64,000 nt of DNA from Luscinia megarhynchos (Eukaryota > Chordata > Aves > Passeriformes > Turdidae): contig CM067570.1 in assembly GCA_034336665.1 (NCBI GenBank), positions 26,803,002 to 26,867,001 on the forward strand, in the 5' to 3' direction. Below the pieces are notes generated by a model that made no database searches, was not told the DNA's origin, and saw only the letters and a program-made list of their open reading frames with translations. This document shows, piece by piece, positions 12,858 to 27,276 of this stretch; position 1 is the first letter of the stretch; the number at the start of each line of letters is the position of its first letter. The translations under genes were made by a program, and so were the position numbers.

Positions 12858-15800
12858 TAGGTTTTTTTCCCACTTCTCTGCACTGCAGATGACAGCACCT
12901 GAGGTTGTTTGATGTAAGAAAATGGGTAGCAAATCTTGGAAGTGTTTATATCAATTGTGTTAATTGCTTAATCCTAAACTAGGTGTACAACAAGCCCTAC
13001 ATTTTTAGCCTGCCTAGAAAGCATTAACTAGATCTTGCTGACGTGTGAAATCTAGTGATAATGATCAGTCAGGATATTCATGACACTTGTTCTGTACTAC
13101 GAGGCAGGTTGCTGCTTCAAGGAAGTCAGCACAGAAGATAGAACCTTTAGGTGTACAGCTGGATGATATCCAGTATTCCTCTTTGTATCTGGGTAGTTTT
13201 GAACAACATATTGTAGTCTTTCATTTTTTAAATTATGCATTGTAGATAATGGTTACATATATATATACATGCTGTTTTATGGCAAATGGTTGTAGGACTA
13301 AATGTGCAGGCTGATTTCTGTTTTCACTTACCTACTATATTGCTGCAAAACCCTTTGTAAAGCTCTGTAGTCCCTTCCACTCAGAGATGATTCTCTGTTA
13401 GCAGCAAAATCTTAAAATAAACAAAGCTTTCCTCTCTTTACCCAAAATATAAGCTTAAAAAAGCCCAAATCTAAAATTGTAATCTTGAGGGAGATGGGCA
13501 GGAGGTGGTGGGTTGGGAAAAATCTTTCCAGAATGAACTTGAAATTTCAAGAGGCTTTTTTATACTGAACAGGTTATTTCAGTGCTTATTCTTTTGGATG
13601 AGAACCTTGTAAGTTTGTTTTATCTCCATATCACCAATAAAACCTGTGCATGTTTAGAGATTTTTAATAGCAATTTGCCTGGGGATTTGATTTTTTTCTG
13701 TTGATTTGAGTTGTTTTGTATAGTTAGGTATTTGAATGTGGGAACAGAAGGAGCAATGGTGGTGTTGAATCCAGGAGTTCCAGGTAGTGGTTAATCTCAT
13801 GGGCTCCTTGTGCAAACTTCGTTCCAAGCAGGGTGATAATGATTCATTTCCTCTGTCAGACTCTGCTGTGTGAGAGAGGCTCAGATTCTTCATACAGGCA
13901 GAGTTTATGTACATGTGTTTATTTATACAATACTGTAGTAAAAGCCCTGCAAGAAGGTATTTCTTCTGGTTTTTAATATGAAATGCTTTGTGCCATCTTA
14001 GGGACTCTTTTTTCCTGAGTGTAAAAGGTCAGCATATCCCACTGTTTCCATTCTGGTGAGCCAGCTTTCTGTTTGACAGCACTATCCATCTCAGTTAACA
14101 CAGTTGCTCAACGTGTTGCGAGCTAACATGTGGAACATGCTGCATTAGGTGGCCAAGATTTGATTCTTGGCACTTCTGAAGGGGAATGGGCTTTGCAGAA
14201 AACCTGCTCCAAGGGGGCTTGTCATCCAGTGCAGTGACCCACACTGGCTGAGCATCTCACCTGGGAGAACCTTGCTTTTGTGGCATCCCTCTGTTGTGAG
14301 AATAGAGAGGAGGAGACAGATTGACTCATGAAGGAAATTAGTCACTGTGCAAGGAAGAAATGGCCACTGCATTTTTGAGCTTTAACAGTGAGCAGGTTCA
14401 GATACTCATTTGTCACTTGGTGTGCTGCTCGAAGAACTCCACTGGAAAATAGAAGTTGAATCTCTATTTATTGCAATTAGCCTAAAAAAACACCTAAAGT
14501 ATTTTCATCTTTAAGGCAGCAATTACATTCTTCTAGGCAACATCACATGGTATAATACTTAGAGTGGCAGAAAATACCTTAAAGATCCATCAGCTAACAA
14601 ATCTCTTGGTTAAGTTATTTACCTTCAGTGAAGGGCCAGTCCACCAATGTCTTTTAGACATCTTGACCAAATACTGCAGGCCATGCTGATCTTGAGATAT
14701 GAAGCTGAAGTATGCAGCGTGTTCTGTAGTATCTTGCCTCTGTGCTAGCGGTCTGTAAGCTGAGGGGTGAGGTGCAGGCAGAGACAGGCAATAGATTTCT
14801 GAGATTGTTATGTTTAATGCAAAAATTTATAGACTATAGGGCCCTAATTTGTTAAGTAGGGTTGACAGAAGCATGCTACTAAATTGCTATTATAAGGATT
14901 TATTTGGGAACACAACTTTCTGGTATTAAAAAGGTGGGAAAAATAAAGCTATTTACTTTCTTCGTTATGATTGTAGAACAAGTCTGCTTCTGTTCTGTCT
15001 GCTTGGAATTGATTTCCATTAGCAAAACATTTTAATAAATGGTCACTTAGTTCCTTTTTATGGTCAACTAAATTACAGGATCTGCATGAGAAGTTGAAGG
15101 TCCTCAGGTGCATTTTTCAAAATACTCTGAGCATCATGCTCTGCGGAAGTGACATGAGTAGGTGTCCCCACGTCCTCCAGGGACAAAAAACGAGTTTGTC
15201 AAAGCTTCGGTGTTGTAAAAGCTGTCTAAGCTGTTACTTGGCATGTAACAATTGTCTCCTTTTGAGTTGGGAAAGTGTTTCATTTCACCCCAATCTTTTT
15301 TGGATGACTGGAGGGAATGGCAGTTTCACTTCATCCTGCAAGAAGCATCTTGCCTTTGCCTGTTCTTTTTAGGGCAGGGTCTTCTGTGGCAGATAGAAGA
15401 GCTAGTTATGGGGGGAAAAGAAGAGCTGTGGCAGCAGAGAGAATTGCTGTAGGATTTCACACCACCTTTGCTGCGGTTCCCCATGGCAGCCCTGCAGAGC
15501 TGCCGAGGCTTGAGTTGGTATGTGGCTTCCCAGCTGTACAGCAGAGCCTGGCTGGCAGGAAGCAAACATGGCACAGAGTGGTAGGTGGTATATGCCCTCC
15601 TGAGGGGCCCTGCTGTAGGGCTGCCAGCCTGGGCTGCAGCCTGGAGCTGCAGAGCTCCCCGAGGAGGTGATGCTGTGTCCGAACGTTTGAGCTGTAACAC
15701 ACACACACCGCGGTCACCTGGCTTGAGCCTCGTGTACTGGCTTGTGGTCACTTGACTTATTATGGATAATTTTTATTCCTGGTTGCTAGGTAAGTGGATA

Positions 15801-18800
15801 TGTCTTAGCACAAACAGTGTTGAGACAAAAATGTATCAGGAGGTATACATGAAGGTAGCCCCATGCCTCCCTAGAAGAAGCTCTTTATTCCCACACGGTT
15901 TGAGCAGGACACATTTGTTCCATGAACAGCTGGTTGTGATTTTCTGTTGATGGTGGTAGGAGCAGAGACTTTTCCAGCGAGTGCTGCCCTCATGAAACTT
16001 CCCTTTTCTGACAGGAGCTGTGAAATATCTTCTGGAACAGCATGGGAATTCGTTAACAGCTTGGCACTGGGGTGTGAAAGTTGGTGGTGTAAATGGCAAC
16101 AAAGGTTTAATAAACATTTATGTATTTTTCTTTCATCACTTGAGTCTGCACCTGACAGTAGGGAACCTGCTACATGTGCCTTTTAGAGAGGAAAAGAGTC
16201 ATGCTTTAAAGGGGCACCTGTTCTATATGTAGTTTAATAAAATTTATGTGCCCTGATGAAAATTCTTTGTGGGTAAGGTATTCTAACAGGCCTATGCAAG
16301 AGAAGGGAACTGGTAGGAGGTACATAGAATACACAGTGCTCAGTGCTGGGACCAAAGTAGTATGAAAGTAGCTGCAATCTGGTGTACCCTGTGTGCAGTC
16401 CTGTGGCTTTGGGACCTGCTGTGAAAGCTGATTCCCTCCTCAGCGTGGGGTGGAAGAAGAACAGTGTTAGTTTGAGGCTTTTAGTGTCTACTTTCTTAGA
16501 ATCCATGTGAAAAAGAAAATAGTGTGATTTCCTGTGGATATACATTTTTCTTTTGACCAGTTCCTTGTTAGCTGTTGTGAGTGTGTCCATAGAACTGATG
16601 TGCATTGTCTGCAGAAGTCAGCAGAGCTGATTGGGTCATTGAAATGGAGTTTGCCTTCTCATCTCAGGTACTTGAGCTCTGTGTGTTGGCAGGGCAGTGT
16701 GGAGTGCCTGCCCCGACTGCTGTCTGGGAACAGCTTTAGCCAGGCACTGACAGGATGGTTGCTTGAGTTAGTTGCTGTGGGTGAGCCTGACAAGGAAAAG
16801 GGGTGTACAGAAGAGTGAAATGGTGCTCAGATGTCAAGTTGAACAGGAAGAGGAGTGAGAAAACAGCAGAGGGAAGTTAACACAGAGCAAGAGATCCTTC
16901 CCATTCCTGTCTCTGTAGAGATTGTCAAGCTCTGGTTCTTGAGCAATGCTTTACCTTGAGCAGGGCCATTGCATGAGGCAGTGCCTTGCATTTCTGCCTC
17001 AGAGGTGTTTCTTCTAATGCTGTCTATAGACTGGAGAGGGGGGAAGACCTGTGCTTGCAAAGAGCTGGGGGTGGGGTGGTGGGGTCCAAAGTGGAAGGCT
17101 GGAAGGAAAGGTTGGCAGTGGTCAATGGGGAAGGTATAGTACAAGAAAAAGAAAGGAACAAGATTTTAGGTATCTTGCCTTGCAGTGTGGAGTTGTAATA
17201 GCTGGATACGGAGGTGAGTGATGCTCTGTGGGGATTGTGGCCTAGTGAGCAGAGATTGGACAGTTCAGCCCTGTCAGCCTTGATACACTGGATTGGGAAA
17301 GAGGAGAATTCTCTTGGGCTCATCAGTGCCTGGTCAGAGTAGCTGACACCCAGAGGTACCTCAGGACCTACTCCAGTCCTACTCAAGCTGCCTTGACTGT
17401 GAAGCTCTGATACTGCCTACAGCCACAGGACAGCTTGGTTTCAGTGCTTCTGCAGAGAGCTGTATTCTGGAGCACTGATGGAGCTGTCTCTGCAATGAGC
17501 TGCAGTAAGAGAGAAAGGTGGCTCTCCTGACTGTATAGGAAGGAAACAAAGGCACAGACACAGTAAGAACTCTCCTCTGGATTGATAGTGCACGTGGCTG
17601 AGGCAGGAAATAACCCAGACTGCAAACGTGTTCATTTTCTTCAAGGGTTTAGATTCATGAGCTTAGCCCTGCCTCTGCTGTTAATGGGAGACCCCCTCGC
17701 ACTTGTGGCCTGTGTTTTAGAATTTCTTCAAAGCACAGACCAGGTCTGTGCAATATGGTGGTGTTCAGTGAATCAGTCCAAGCCCCAGGCTGCTGTGTGT
17801 AAGAATGTGGCAGCCAGAGTGCTTTGCTCCTTCACTCAGACTAGCCTTTGTGAGAGCAGCATGCCCATCTTGTCCCCTTATGGGATTATAACCATGTGTA
17901 CAAATATTTGAAGGGTGTAAATACCGATGAAAGAAGAGATTTGCCTTAGCTAGTACAAGAGAGGTAGGGCTCTGAGGCAATTGGAAGGACCTGAGCAGAT
18001 GATTTGTAGGGAAAGATCCTGTGAAATATTCCCATCTGTTTACAAAATCACAATAACTTCCAACTGAATGTCAGGTAAAGGGAGAACATACCAGCTGGGG
18101 GCTGTATTGAACACACACGCACAAGCTGGTTTTATATTTCTGTATCAAGAAAGGTACAGTAAAAGTGTGGAGAAACCCTGAACTGTGCTTGGTGTGTACA
18201 GCCAAGTTTGCTGTGGCTGGGAAGACCAGATATGCTATTTTCTACAGAAGAGCAAAGTAGCAGTATGGGAAAAAATGAGAGGAAACCTGAGTTCAGGTTT
18301 CTTATGTGAATAATGTGCACTGAATTACACGGCTGCTATAATCTTGGACCTTCTGACCCCTCTGCCCACTGTCACTTGTGTCTGAGTCGTGGCTCCCTAT
18401 TCATGTGATCAAAGATCTTCTAGTGAGAAGAGTTTAATAAATAGGAGAGACATTGGTGATATAATACCTTTAATTACAAGATGATACAGTAATCAGCCAG
18501 ATAAATATTGGGTTGCTTCCTGTCACTCCTTACTACTGCATTTTACTTTTTCATTTTAAGAGAGACAGCGTGTTGGTCTCACCTAACAGCATTGTCAGTC
18601 CATGGAAAGCCGCTGAATTTCTCTGAGCTCAAACTCTTTCGACTATTCTCACCCTGCTAAACCAATAAGATTTAAAACAAAACACCCCAAAAGAAATGAA
18701 AAAAACCCACCCAGCCCTCTTCACGCCTCTTTTCATCAGTTCAGTTTTACGTCATCTCTAATTAACAGCTCCTTACCTTTAGTAATCCCCTTTGTTCCCC

Positions 18801-19589
18801 TTACCTCTGCTAGGGATATTCATAATGGGTAAACTCTTCTTTCTTCTTTTCAGTTTTGCAGGTGGCATTATGAAAGGCCCAGATCAAATAATTTAATAGT
18901 ATTATGTGTGAGGGGTCTGGTTAGTTCTGACATCTTGCAGTAAACTCTGCCGAGCAATTCCCTGACAACTTGTCTGAGATTGCTAAGCAGACTGGATTTC
19001 TTGCAGTGATACTCAGCCATCCAGATCAAAGTTTTCCTTGTGAAAGCTTCTCCTTCTTGAACTGTTCATTGCTTGAGTTGTACTCTTTGTCTTTCTCCCT
19101 GATGTTTGAAGAAAGAGGGCTAAGAGCTTCTCAAATATTTATTTCTCTCCCTATATACATCATTTACCAGCAAATCACTGTTTTGTCTACCCTGCAAAAC
19201 TTCATGACAACTGTAAGTGAAATTCAATTAGCTGGAACTATGAGAGAAAGTCACATTTTAATGAGAATATTGAAAACCTCTTCGTTCTTTGTGGGTTTTG
19301 ATAGGCATTTCTGTGCATAATGGACACAGGGGTTGAAAGACACTGTTGTTAAAGGTTCAGCATCTCATGCCATTTCAATTAAAGCCCTAGAATTCTCTTT
19401 AAGAATTCCTCAGAACTCTTAAGAAATCGTATGTAAAAAATAAAAGAAGCAACAAAGGTTGATGCTTCTTATATTTGTAGGCTTTGCTAAAATTAGTATT
19501 GCATTTTTTATGGAAAATGTGACATATAAAGAAATGCTAGAATGTTACATTTTTAGATACATAAATGGAATATATTTTAAGTTTTACTT

Positions 19590-19695
19590 TGGTTTATATA
19601 TATAAACGCATAAGATATATTTATACTTTAGTATATACACATTTTATACATGTACATGCATGCAAATGTATAAAAGTATAGTATATATGTGGAAG
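19590..19695. repeat. Alternating TA/TG-rich low-complexity tract
   Basis: The stretch is dominated by alternating purine-pyrimidine steps (TATATATATA, TATACACAT, GTACATGCATGC, GTATATATGTG). It looks like a degenerate dinucleotide repeat and would unwind easily. It has no coding potential. Confidence 0.65.
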
Positions 19696-21489
19696 CAAAA
19701 GCTCAGAATTAAATTAATGAATTAGTCTGAGATTACTTGTCATCCTTATTCTCTGGTTGTGCTGTTATTTTAAATATCCTCACTATCCCAACAGCATGAA
19801 CTCCGGTGAATACTTGAGTTTTTGAAAGTTCTTAACTTCTGACTAGTGGTCAGAAAGTGTTTGTCTTTCCTTTTCTTTTCCTCCCCGTCAACCCCCCAAA
19901 CTGGTGTACAGAAGTTAGCGTGTGTGGTATTGACGTTCTGATCCCAATATATTATTTACAGGATTCTTGTGATGGAACAAAACGTTCTACAAATAATAAT
20001 CTATTTTTCTAGATGGCAAACATCTGGGTAGTGTAAGTAAATGGGTAATTTATTAGTGTTTGAACAGCTTAAAGGAGGGTAAGTAAAGGTAGTCCTGAAC
20101 AGCTCAGCACTTCTGACGCTGCTTTCCTGTCTCATTTGCGGTCCGTGACTGAGCACAGCAGGCTCGTAAGCAGGAGAGGGGACGGGGTAAAGGAGGGAGC
20201 AGAGTGGACATAAAGGGCTTTGGTTGTTCCAGTGAGACACCCTTTCACCCTTCTCCCTGTAAGACCCCACATAACCTGCAAAGGGGCTTTGGTGTCGAGT
20301 GCTTTGGAGCACATCGTGTTTTGGTGACAGCTCCACGGGCTCCAGTGAACCTGTTGCAGTGGTGTGTGTGTCATTTGTTTGTTCCGTGGTCATAATTGTT
20401 TTGAGTAAAACTGAGAAATGTTCTTTATTAGTTTTAGTTAAAAATAAAATTTTGTTGTTTCATTTTCTTTCCTTCTTCATGAGTCTGATAAGGAAACAGT
20501 GCTCTATTTAAACGGAAATAAATTAGGTTGGGCTAGGTCTTCCCCTGTCCAGAGAAGCAAAATGAGGTGCAGTTAATAGCCTGTTAGCTAACAAGCTAAA
20601 TATTTAAACATTCAGTAGGATGAGCAGAGCAAAGAGCTTGGTGCTGGTCAACATGTTAGGGTGGCTTTTTTTCCCCTTCTTTCCTTTTTTGTTTCCTCTT
20701 TTCTTTTTTAGATTTTTAAAAATATTATCTGCTGGTTTATTTTTTTTCCCCATTCCCTTCTCTAGATAAAGGAAGCAGCATTTTAACCCAGTGATGTGAA
20801 GGGCTTGTATTTTTTTTGTTCCAGCTGCAGATTGCCCTGCCCCATCTGCCTTCCCCACAGGCACACAAAGCCGAGCCCAACCCCAGCCACTTATTTCTTT
20901 AACCTGAAGTAGGGCACATCGCTCACACTGGCTTCTGCTTATTTAGAAGTAAATCCCACCTTTCAGAATCTCTGGTTTGCCTTGGGTGTAGTTTCCCTGT
21001 GCAGCATTTATAAGGGCTGTGCTGCTGGAGAGAAAGCCGAGCTCTTTCTGCTGGCTGGTCTGTCTGAAGTCCGTTTATCATCAGTGCCCCGGTCTGGATC
21101 TTGCTGCTTGTGTTTGGGGAAATTGGTTTGAGCCTGTGGAGAGCAAAGGTGCTTGGCTCCAGGGCTTCTGGCAAGCTTGTCGTGTAAAGCAGTACTTCTC
21201 AGTCCCCTTTAACCATGTAGACAAGCTAAGCATGAAAACAATTTTGTTTTTAAACTGAAAGCATAACAAAGTGGGCGTAGAAAATCTGAGGGAGCTAAAC
21301 AGAAAGTGTTTCCTAGTTTAGAAAAGCAAAAGAGAGGCCAACACACTGACCCCCTATTCCATGTTTTCTGTCTCTCCTGAAGAGATCCTCCTGGCACTGA
21401 CAGCAAAGGGTCAGTTCAGACGGTTTCTCACTGCTGTACGTGAGCATTGTAGAAAGGACCTGGCTTTAATCCTCCTGTGGTCCTTATTG

Positions 21490-21745
21490 GAATATAAATG
21501 AAGCTGTCAATCAGCAACTGTATTTGATGCTCGGGTCCTTTCATACCGGTTGAATTTTACAAGGGCAATCTGCCCTCCTGCATTGTTTGTCATCGGGGGT
21601 CTGCAGCAGATTAAATGGCTACATTTAATGGAATGGAATGGGAAAGGATGAGCAAAAGACAATGCTATTAGTGACCTCCTTTTACCTACTATCCTGCTCA
21701 CTGGAAACCCACTCGGCGAGTATAGACGAGGGTTCAAATTCAAGC
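21490..21745. promoter_or_regulatory. Candidate intronic enhancer with PBX-MEIS composite site
   Basis: CTGTCAATCA at 21504-21513 is the exact complement of TGATTGACAG, the composite site bound by PBX with MEIS or PREP. The block also holds several CpG-containing, high-complexity segments (GATGCTCGGGTCC, CATACCGGTTGAATTT, GTCATCGGGGGTC, CTCGGCGAGTATAGACGAGG) and a repeated ATTTAATGG-type sequence. CpGs are scarce in most of this intron. It looks like a conserved regulatory element, but conservation could not be tested. Confidence 0.35.
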
Positions 21746-24700
21746 TATGTCTGAGAGAAGTGGGTGCATGTACCCTCCTCCCATCTGCTGAGCTACCTGA
21801 TTATTCAGGGTGCGTGTCTCTTCCTTGCTTTACTGGTGGCAGGCTTGTGGAGAATTGCTAGTACTCTGTCTATCTTTTGGCCAGTAAATACCTTTGATTT
21901 ATCCAGACAGTTTAAAAGAATATATGTTTATACAGGTATGATTAAAAGAAGGAATTGCATGAGGCTGGATGAGATGAGATTGGGGCATTTTTCACTGTGT
22001 ATTTATGGGCAATTTTACTTTCAACCTTACTCCAAATGAAAAATAATGCTTCTAGAATGAAGTAACTGTCAATAAAGCTAGAATAGCCCTGGGATCTGTG
22101 GTCTGTATTTTATTCTGGTTTTAGTTCCCATACTGTTTTATATATGCAGCACCTTTGTCTTCACCTGGCTGTTTCCAAGTTACCAACAAAGAGTTAAATT
22201 CAAACGAGTAAACTAGGAGGAGGATGCATGTGCCAGTCAGGATTCACAGCTAAATTGCTTTCATACTGTGTTTTTATAATATATTTGCTGCTTAGCCACA
22301 TTTTGGCCTTTTTCCTTTTTCTAACAAAAATCATTTATGTGGCATAGCTAGGAGATAATTCCTACTTTTACAGGGACAACACCGTGCTAAAAACGTCCCT
22401 TGGCATAGGGATCGTTAACTGATGGCAATTTGCCTTTCTCAGTGCGTTTTTCTTCGGCACCAGCTATAGAATCTATGAAATAGTCTATGGGGGGAAAAAA
22501 GGGTTTATCTTGTGTTGAAACTGAGAATGGACCAAATGCTTAAGGAAAAATTCTATCAAATAATGAGCTATAGATAATACTGTATTTTTTCAAGATCCTG
22601 GAAGGAGATGCTTAGGCAGTATTATGTGGCAGTCAGCATGAGAAAATTGGCATTTCGTGAAATGCTACCATAGAATGTGCTTCAAACGTCACTATTTATA
22701 TATCCATGTATATAGATAACATCAATTACATATTTTTAAATGCTGGTGATGGGTCTAAAAGCTACATGCATTACAAACGTAAAAGTTTCCTTTTCTGTGG
22801 CATAAACGTGGAGAACAAGTCTTACTTTTCTCAATCTGAAAGCTGTATTTGTTTGAGTAATAAAATGAAGAGTGGAATTTTTGTTGGTAATATTAATAGA
22901 GATTTATTAATATTTTATTGTGACACTTTCAAATAAAGGACTGCACCTGCTAGGGTTCCTTTAGGGGGTGGGGTTGTTTACTTTTTTTGATATAGCTATT
23001 AAAAGATCATAGCAACACCATATATTTGCAGTTTCTGATCACTAAAAATCCTCCCTACCATAAATGCGTATATGAAATAGAGAACCTAATTAAAAGATTA
23101 ACAGCATGTACAGTAATTTACCCAAAAGGCATGTGTTAATTTGTTAAAACACTAAAGATCTTTATGCTTTCTTTTTTGATGCTATCAAAATATTTTCCGT
23201 GGAACTGGTTGAACCTGGTCTCTTCATTATAAATTCTTCTGCAGAGTAAGACAACTTAATTTCATATCTAATTGCATAAGGAATTATAAATTATCTTTTC
23301 TAAGAGACCTATGACACTAAAACACAGAATGAACAAATAAAATGGATTTGTTCTAGTACAAATGAAGATATATGGCAGTATTTTTATTACAGACACCATT
23401 TGTTTGGGCTGAGTGTTTGAATATTTTACAATAAGATGCAAAGTGCTATTTGTTGAGCAGTCATTCTAGCAATGCATGTTAAGGTGTTTTGCAACTAATT
23501 GCCATGAAACGAAGAAACCCAAATCAACAAAACCCAGGCCCACCCATGAAATAAAACCCTATGCAGAATGAGATAAATCTGCTCCAAGGGAGATACATTT
23601 TATGTGCATTCATAGAAGTGGAATCTTCTTCCTGGCTAAAACATGCAACTTTTCTTTTGTTCACAGAGGAAAGACTTGTTGATTCCAAAAGTGTGCTTTA
23701 GCAGAGCAAAAAGGTCACTTGCTGCATGTAAAGTGATTTCCAGCTAGGTAAGAGGTGCTGCAGTGTAGACTGGAGCACACAGGTGAAGGATTTAATGTCT
23801 GGTTTCTCTTGGGAATGATGTATAGAACAGTTTACTGGATCTGGGACATTTCCCTGGTGCACAGGGAAATGTAGGTCCTGCCCTGGCTCCATTGGTGTCA
23901 CATAGCCTGGGGGGAAGCCATTCCTCTGCACAGTTAGGATGTCTCTCCCTCCTGGGGACTTTGGTGGAATCCTCAATGACTCTGCCTCCTGCCTTGAAAA
24001 CACAGTAGGTTGTCCTTTGGAAACAACGGGGTGTTAAACAGTACCAAGTGACAAGGTAATCTGAGAATTGAATATTAATCTTACGGCAGAATTCAGTAGA
24101 AACTGGCATTTATTAAAGATTTGCCTTTTGTAACTTCATATAGAATTGTATTCTGGCATTGAAAGTTTAAAATATTTTACAGTGCATTTACCATTTTGTA
24201 TTGCATTGTGTCAGTGTTGGTGCCAAGGCTGTTTTAATGTTTGCTGGATGTCTGTTTAACCAGTTTAGATTAAATCCTAATACATTATTTAGTGCAAGGA
24301 GCAAATTAATATTACACTGACCTTTGGAGGGTTGAATTAATAAATTTATCACAAGGATTAGTTTGGAATTGCATATTAGAGACATTCTTTTATTTATTTA
24401 TCCAGAAGTACTTCTATTATGAAGTTTACTAATACAAAGCTGCTTCTGTTAAGCTGATTATTATTCCTAGATACTAAAAGATCAGTGCCAAAATTTTCTC
24501 AATCCCAATGTATGGATGGATTTGTGAGTTTTTCTAGAAGGGCACCAAAAGGGTAGTTAGTATGCCACTTCATAAAGGTGAGTAGGAAAGAAATGTAATA
24601 ATTTTAGTTAGAGAACAACTGTGGTTTGGTTTGAGTGGTATGAGACAAAAAATTCAGAATTTTATGGTGACATGTGGATTACCCTTTAAAAAAAAATTAT

Positions 24701-27276
24701 GCCTAATAATCCAAGGTGATTTCAATAATGAGGTTAAGGAACTATTTTATATTCATACAAATTTTTCTTTTCCCCTTAGCTTTCTGTAGTTTTATATTAA
24801 AACTATTTTACAAGAACTTCTTATGCTTCACAGTTTTGAGGGAGAGAGCAAAAAGGAGAGAGAGACAAGTTTTTCTACACTCTGTGTAATAGCAATGTGG
24901 TGACTTTGTGAGGGACAGCAGTGTCATTTTTGGTAGTGAAGTAATAAGCACAGGCACCAGGTCACTGAGGTCCAGCAAATCCTTGTCCCACTCTTCTGCT
25001 TGCTGACCAAAATTGGGCTGGAGTTGCAGGTACAGCCATAGCACTGGCATGGCACTGTGATGCCCCAGGGTTGCAAGGTCAGATTTGTGGAAGGAGGGGC
25101 TACAGAACAAAATTGCCATTATACATCTTCAAGGCTTCTCCTGAATCCTTAGCTTTTTTAATCTGGGTCTCTTATGCACAAGTTCACATTTTGCATGTAA
25201 ATGTAAAGGAGATGGAGAAATCATAGCTGCAGATGGGAAAAAAAACCCAACCCTCCAGTGTCTTCATATTTTAAAAAAGTCCAGAATTAGAAGGAGATAA
25301 ATTCATGTAGCCTTTGCACCATAATAATATGGCAAGACCTGACACAAAGCCATAAGGCTTTTTTCACAGATTCAGTTGTCTGGAAGTTGTGCAATGCTGT
25401 TTAAATAGAATGTCTTTTAATAGATCACAAGAAATTTAAAAAATACATTATAAAAGTCATGTTTTCACCAAGGATTACATGATGGCAGTGTTAACTCCAG
25501 TGCAATTAATAGACAGTGTGTACTTTGTTTTCCTTTGAGCGCTAGCATTTTCTCTAGATTTTATCTGGTCACGTACCCAGGAACTGGGTATGGATGCAAA
25601 CTGCTGTTTATTGAACTGTATTTAGGACTAATAAAATCATTGTAAGTGCAGTATGGCAAGATGTGAACCTAAATATGCATTTGCAGCAATGTATCCGTGG
25701 CATGTGTATCCTGTAGTAGGTAGGCAGCCCCTCGTCCACATATTTTTAGATACAAAACTTAATTGGTTTTTGACAAAGTAACTTATGTTGGCATAGCATT
25801 TATCTTTTACAAATCCTGCAGTTATTTTCTCAGAACAGTTGAGAGGTGCAGTTTGTCACTTAACAGGGTGAAAGATAGAGTATGTTCTGATTTTGTCGTG
25901 GAGCAGTGGCCCATTGAATCAGGCCTTGTGTCATAGCAATTTCTCTGTATAAAGGAAGGCTGGTCCTGGTTTCCCCTATCTCAAACACCTGGTGAATGTC
26001 TTTTTACATCCAGCTAGTTGTGTGATACAGTATTTGGGGAGAAGAAGATGCAATTTTATATGAGGAGTGATCAGTTCAAGTCTGGAAGCAAAATAAATCC
26101 CTTATTTCTGTGCTTGATGGATTAAGTCTTTTATATAGCATGTTTTATAGCAAAAGGGCTATGTTTGTACAGAAGGAGGTGCCAGAATGCTAATAGAAGT
26201 ATAGTAGCTCATCTGAAGGGTGGGACAGATTTCTGCATGCTGTTTGGGAAAAAAAAAATTAACCCCGTGTGGGAGCATAATATCTGGCATTGTTAATTCT
26301 TGACATTTTGTTTCCCATACTTCTGGGGCTCTTGACGAGGGGAGCTTCATCTTCTCTGTAAAAATTTAATTTGTAAAGATAAAAAAAATACTTAGAGGAT
26401 TCCATCAGAAGCTTGTTAGCATGATCCTGTCTTTGGCATGAGAACATGGAATAGAAAAGAATCCAAGCATTTTAATTTGCTGGGAACAAAAAGAAGCTGG
26501 TTGGTGACTTTGGGATGCAGTCTTGCTCTCTGGAGCACGCTTACTTTGTGGGCGTGCAGGCATGTGACAGTGTGATCCTACATGGGGCTCGGTTGGTTTC
26601 AAACATGCCTGGGGCCTCCTGTGGCCCTTTTGTTATTTCTCAGCCTTTGGCACCGAGTGCTGGTGGGGGATGTGTGGAGATGGGGAAATAAGAGAAATGG
26701 ATATTAGAATTCAGTAGCAGATTTAAATTAAGCAGAAACCTCAGTATGTTATAAACTTGTAAGGCTATATATACACTATGGCATGTGGCTGGACCATAGT
26801 TATGCTCAGCAAACCACTGAATATTGTAGGACAGTTCATACATTTGCTAATTCTTCCCAGAAAAAAAAGGAATTTCAGTACTAAGTAATACCTTGTTATC
26901 GTATTCCTAACTGTTGGCAGCAAAGCAATTTGGACTTTTAAAAATAGCAGATGAGATATTTCCCTAAAACTATGCTACTATTTAGCATCTTACTGATGTT
27001 CTGGGAGAACAACACAAGGATTGACAGAAACTGGGGCTGGAAGCAACTTAAGGGAGCTGCTGGAGTTTAGTGAAGGTTATGGAACAGCAGTACTTTCCTG
27101 CAGATGCCGTGTGAAGAGAGATGGGAGGAGACCAGAGAGGCCAAAGCAGGAGCTGCTCATCACGGACATGACTTTTTCAGCCAAGAGGGATCCAGGCTGA
27201 CAGTGTCATTTGGGACTTTGCATCCTTAGCAGGAAGAGTTAAGAACAGGAGTGAGAAGCTGATAGCAGTAAAGATA

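Noticed and set aside
15326..15751. 141-codon minus-strand open frame
   Set aside because: Several frames on both strands are open in the same GC-rich patch, which points to base composition rather than coding.
17068..17085. GGGGGTGGGGTGGTGGGG as a second G-quadruplex
   Set aside because: It has only three runs of three or more G and one GG run, so a three-tetrad quadruplex is not clearly supported.
24808..25119. 103-codon minus-strand open frame with a fairly protein-like composition
   Set aside because: No domain was recognised, no splice structure supports it, and a single frame of this length is expected by chance in 64 kb.
26996..27080. A possible further CR1 antisense fragment (GGGGCTGGAAGCAACTTAAG)
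   Set aside because: Only a few words resemble the CR1 3' end and the characteristic AGAATCAT and GATCAT segments are missing.
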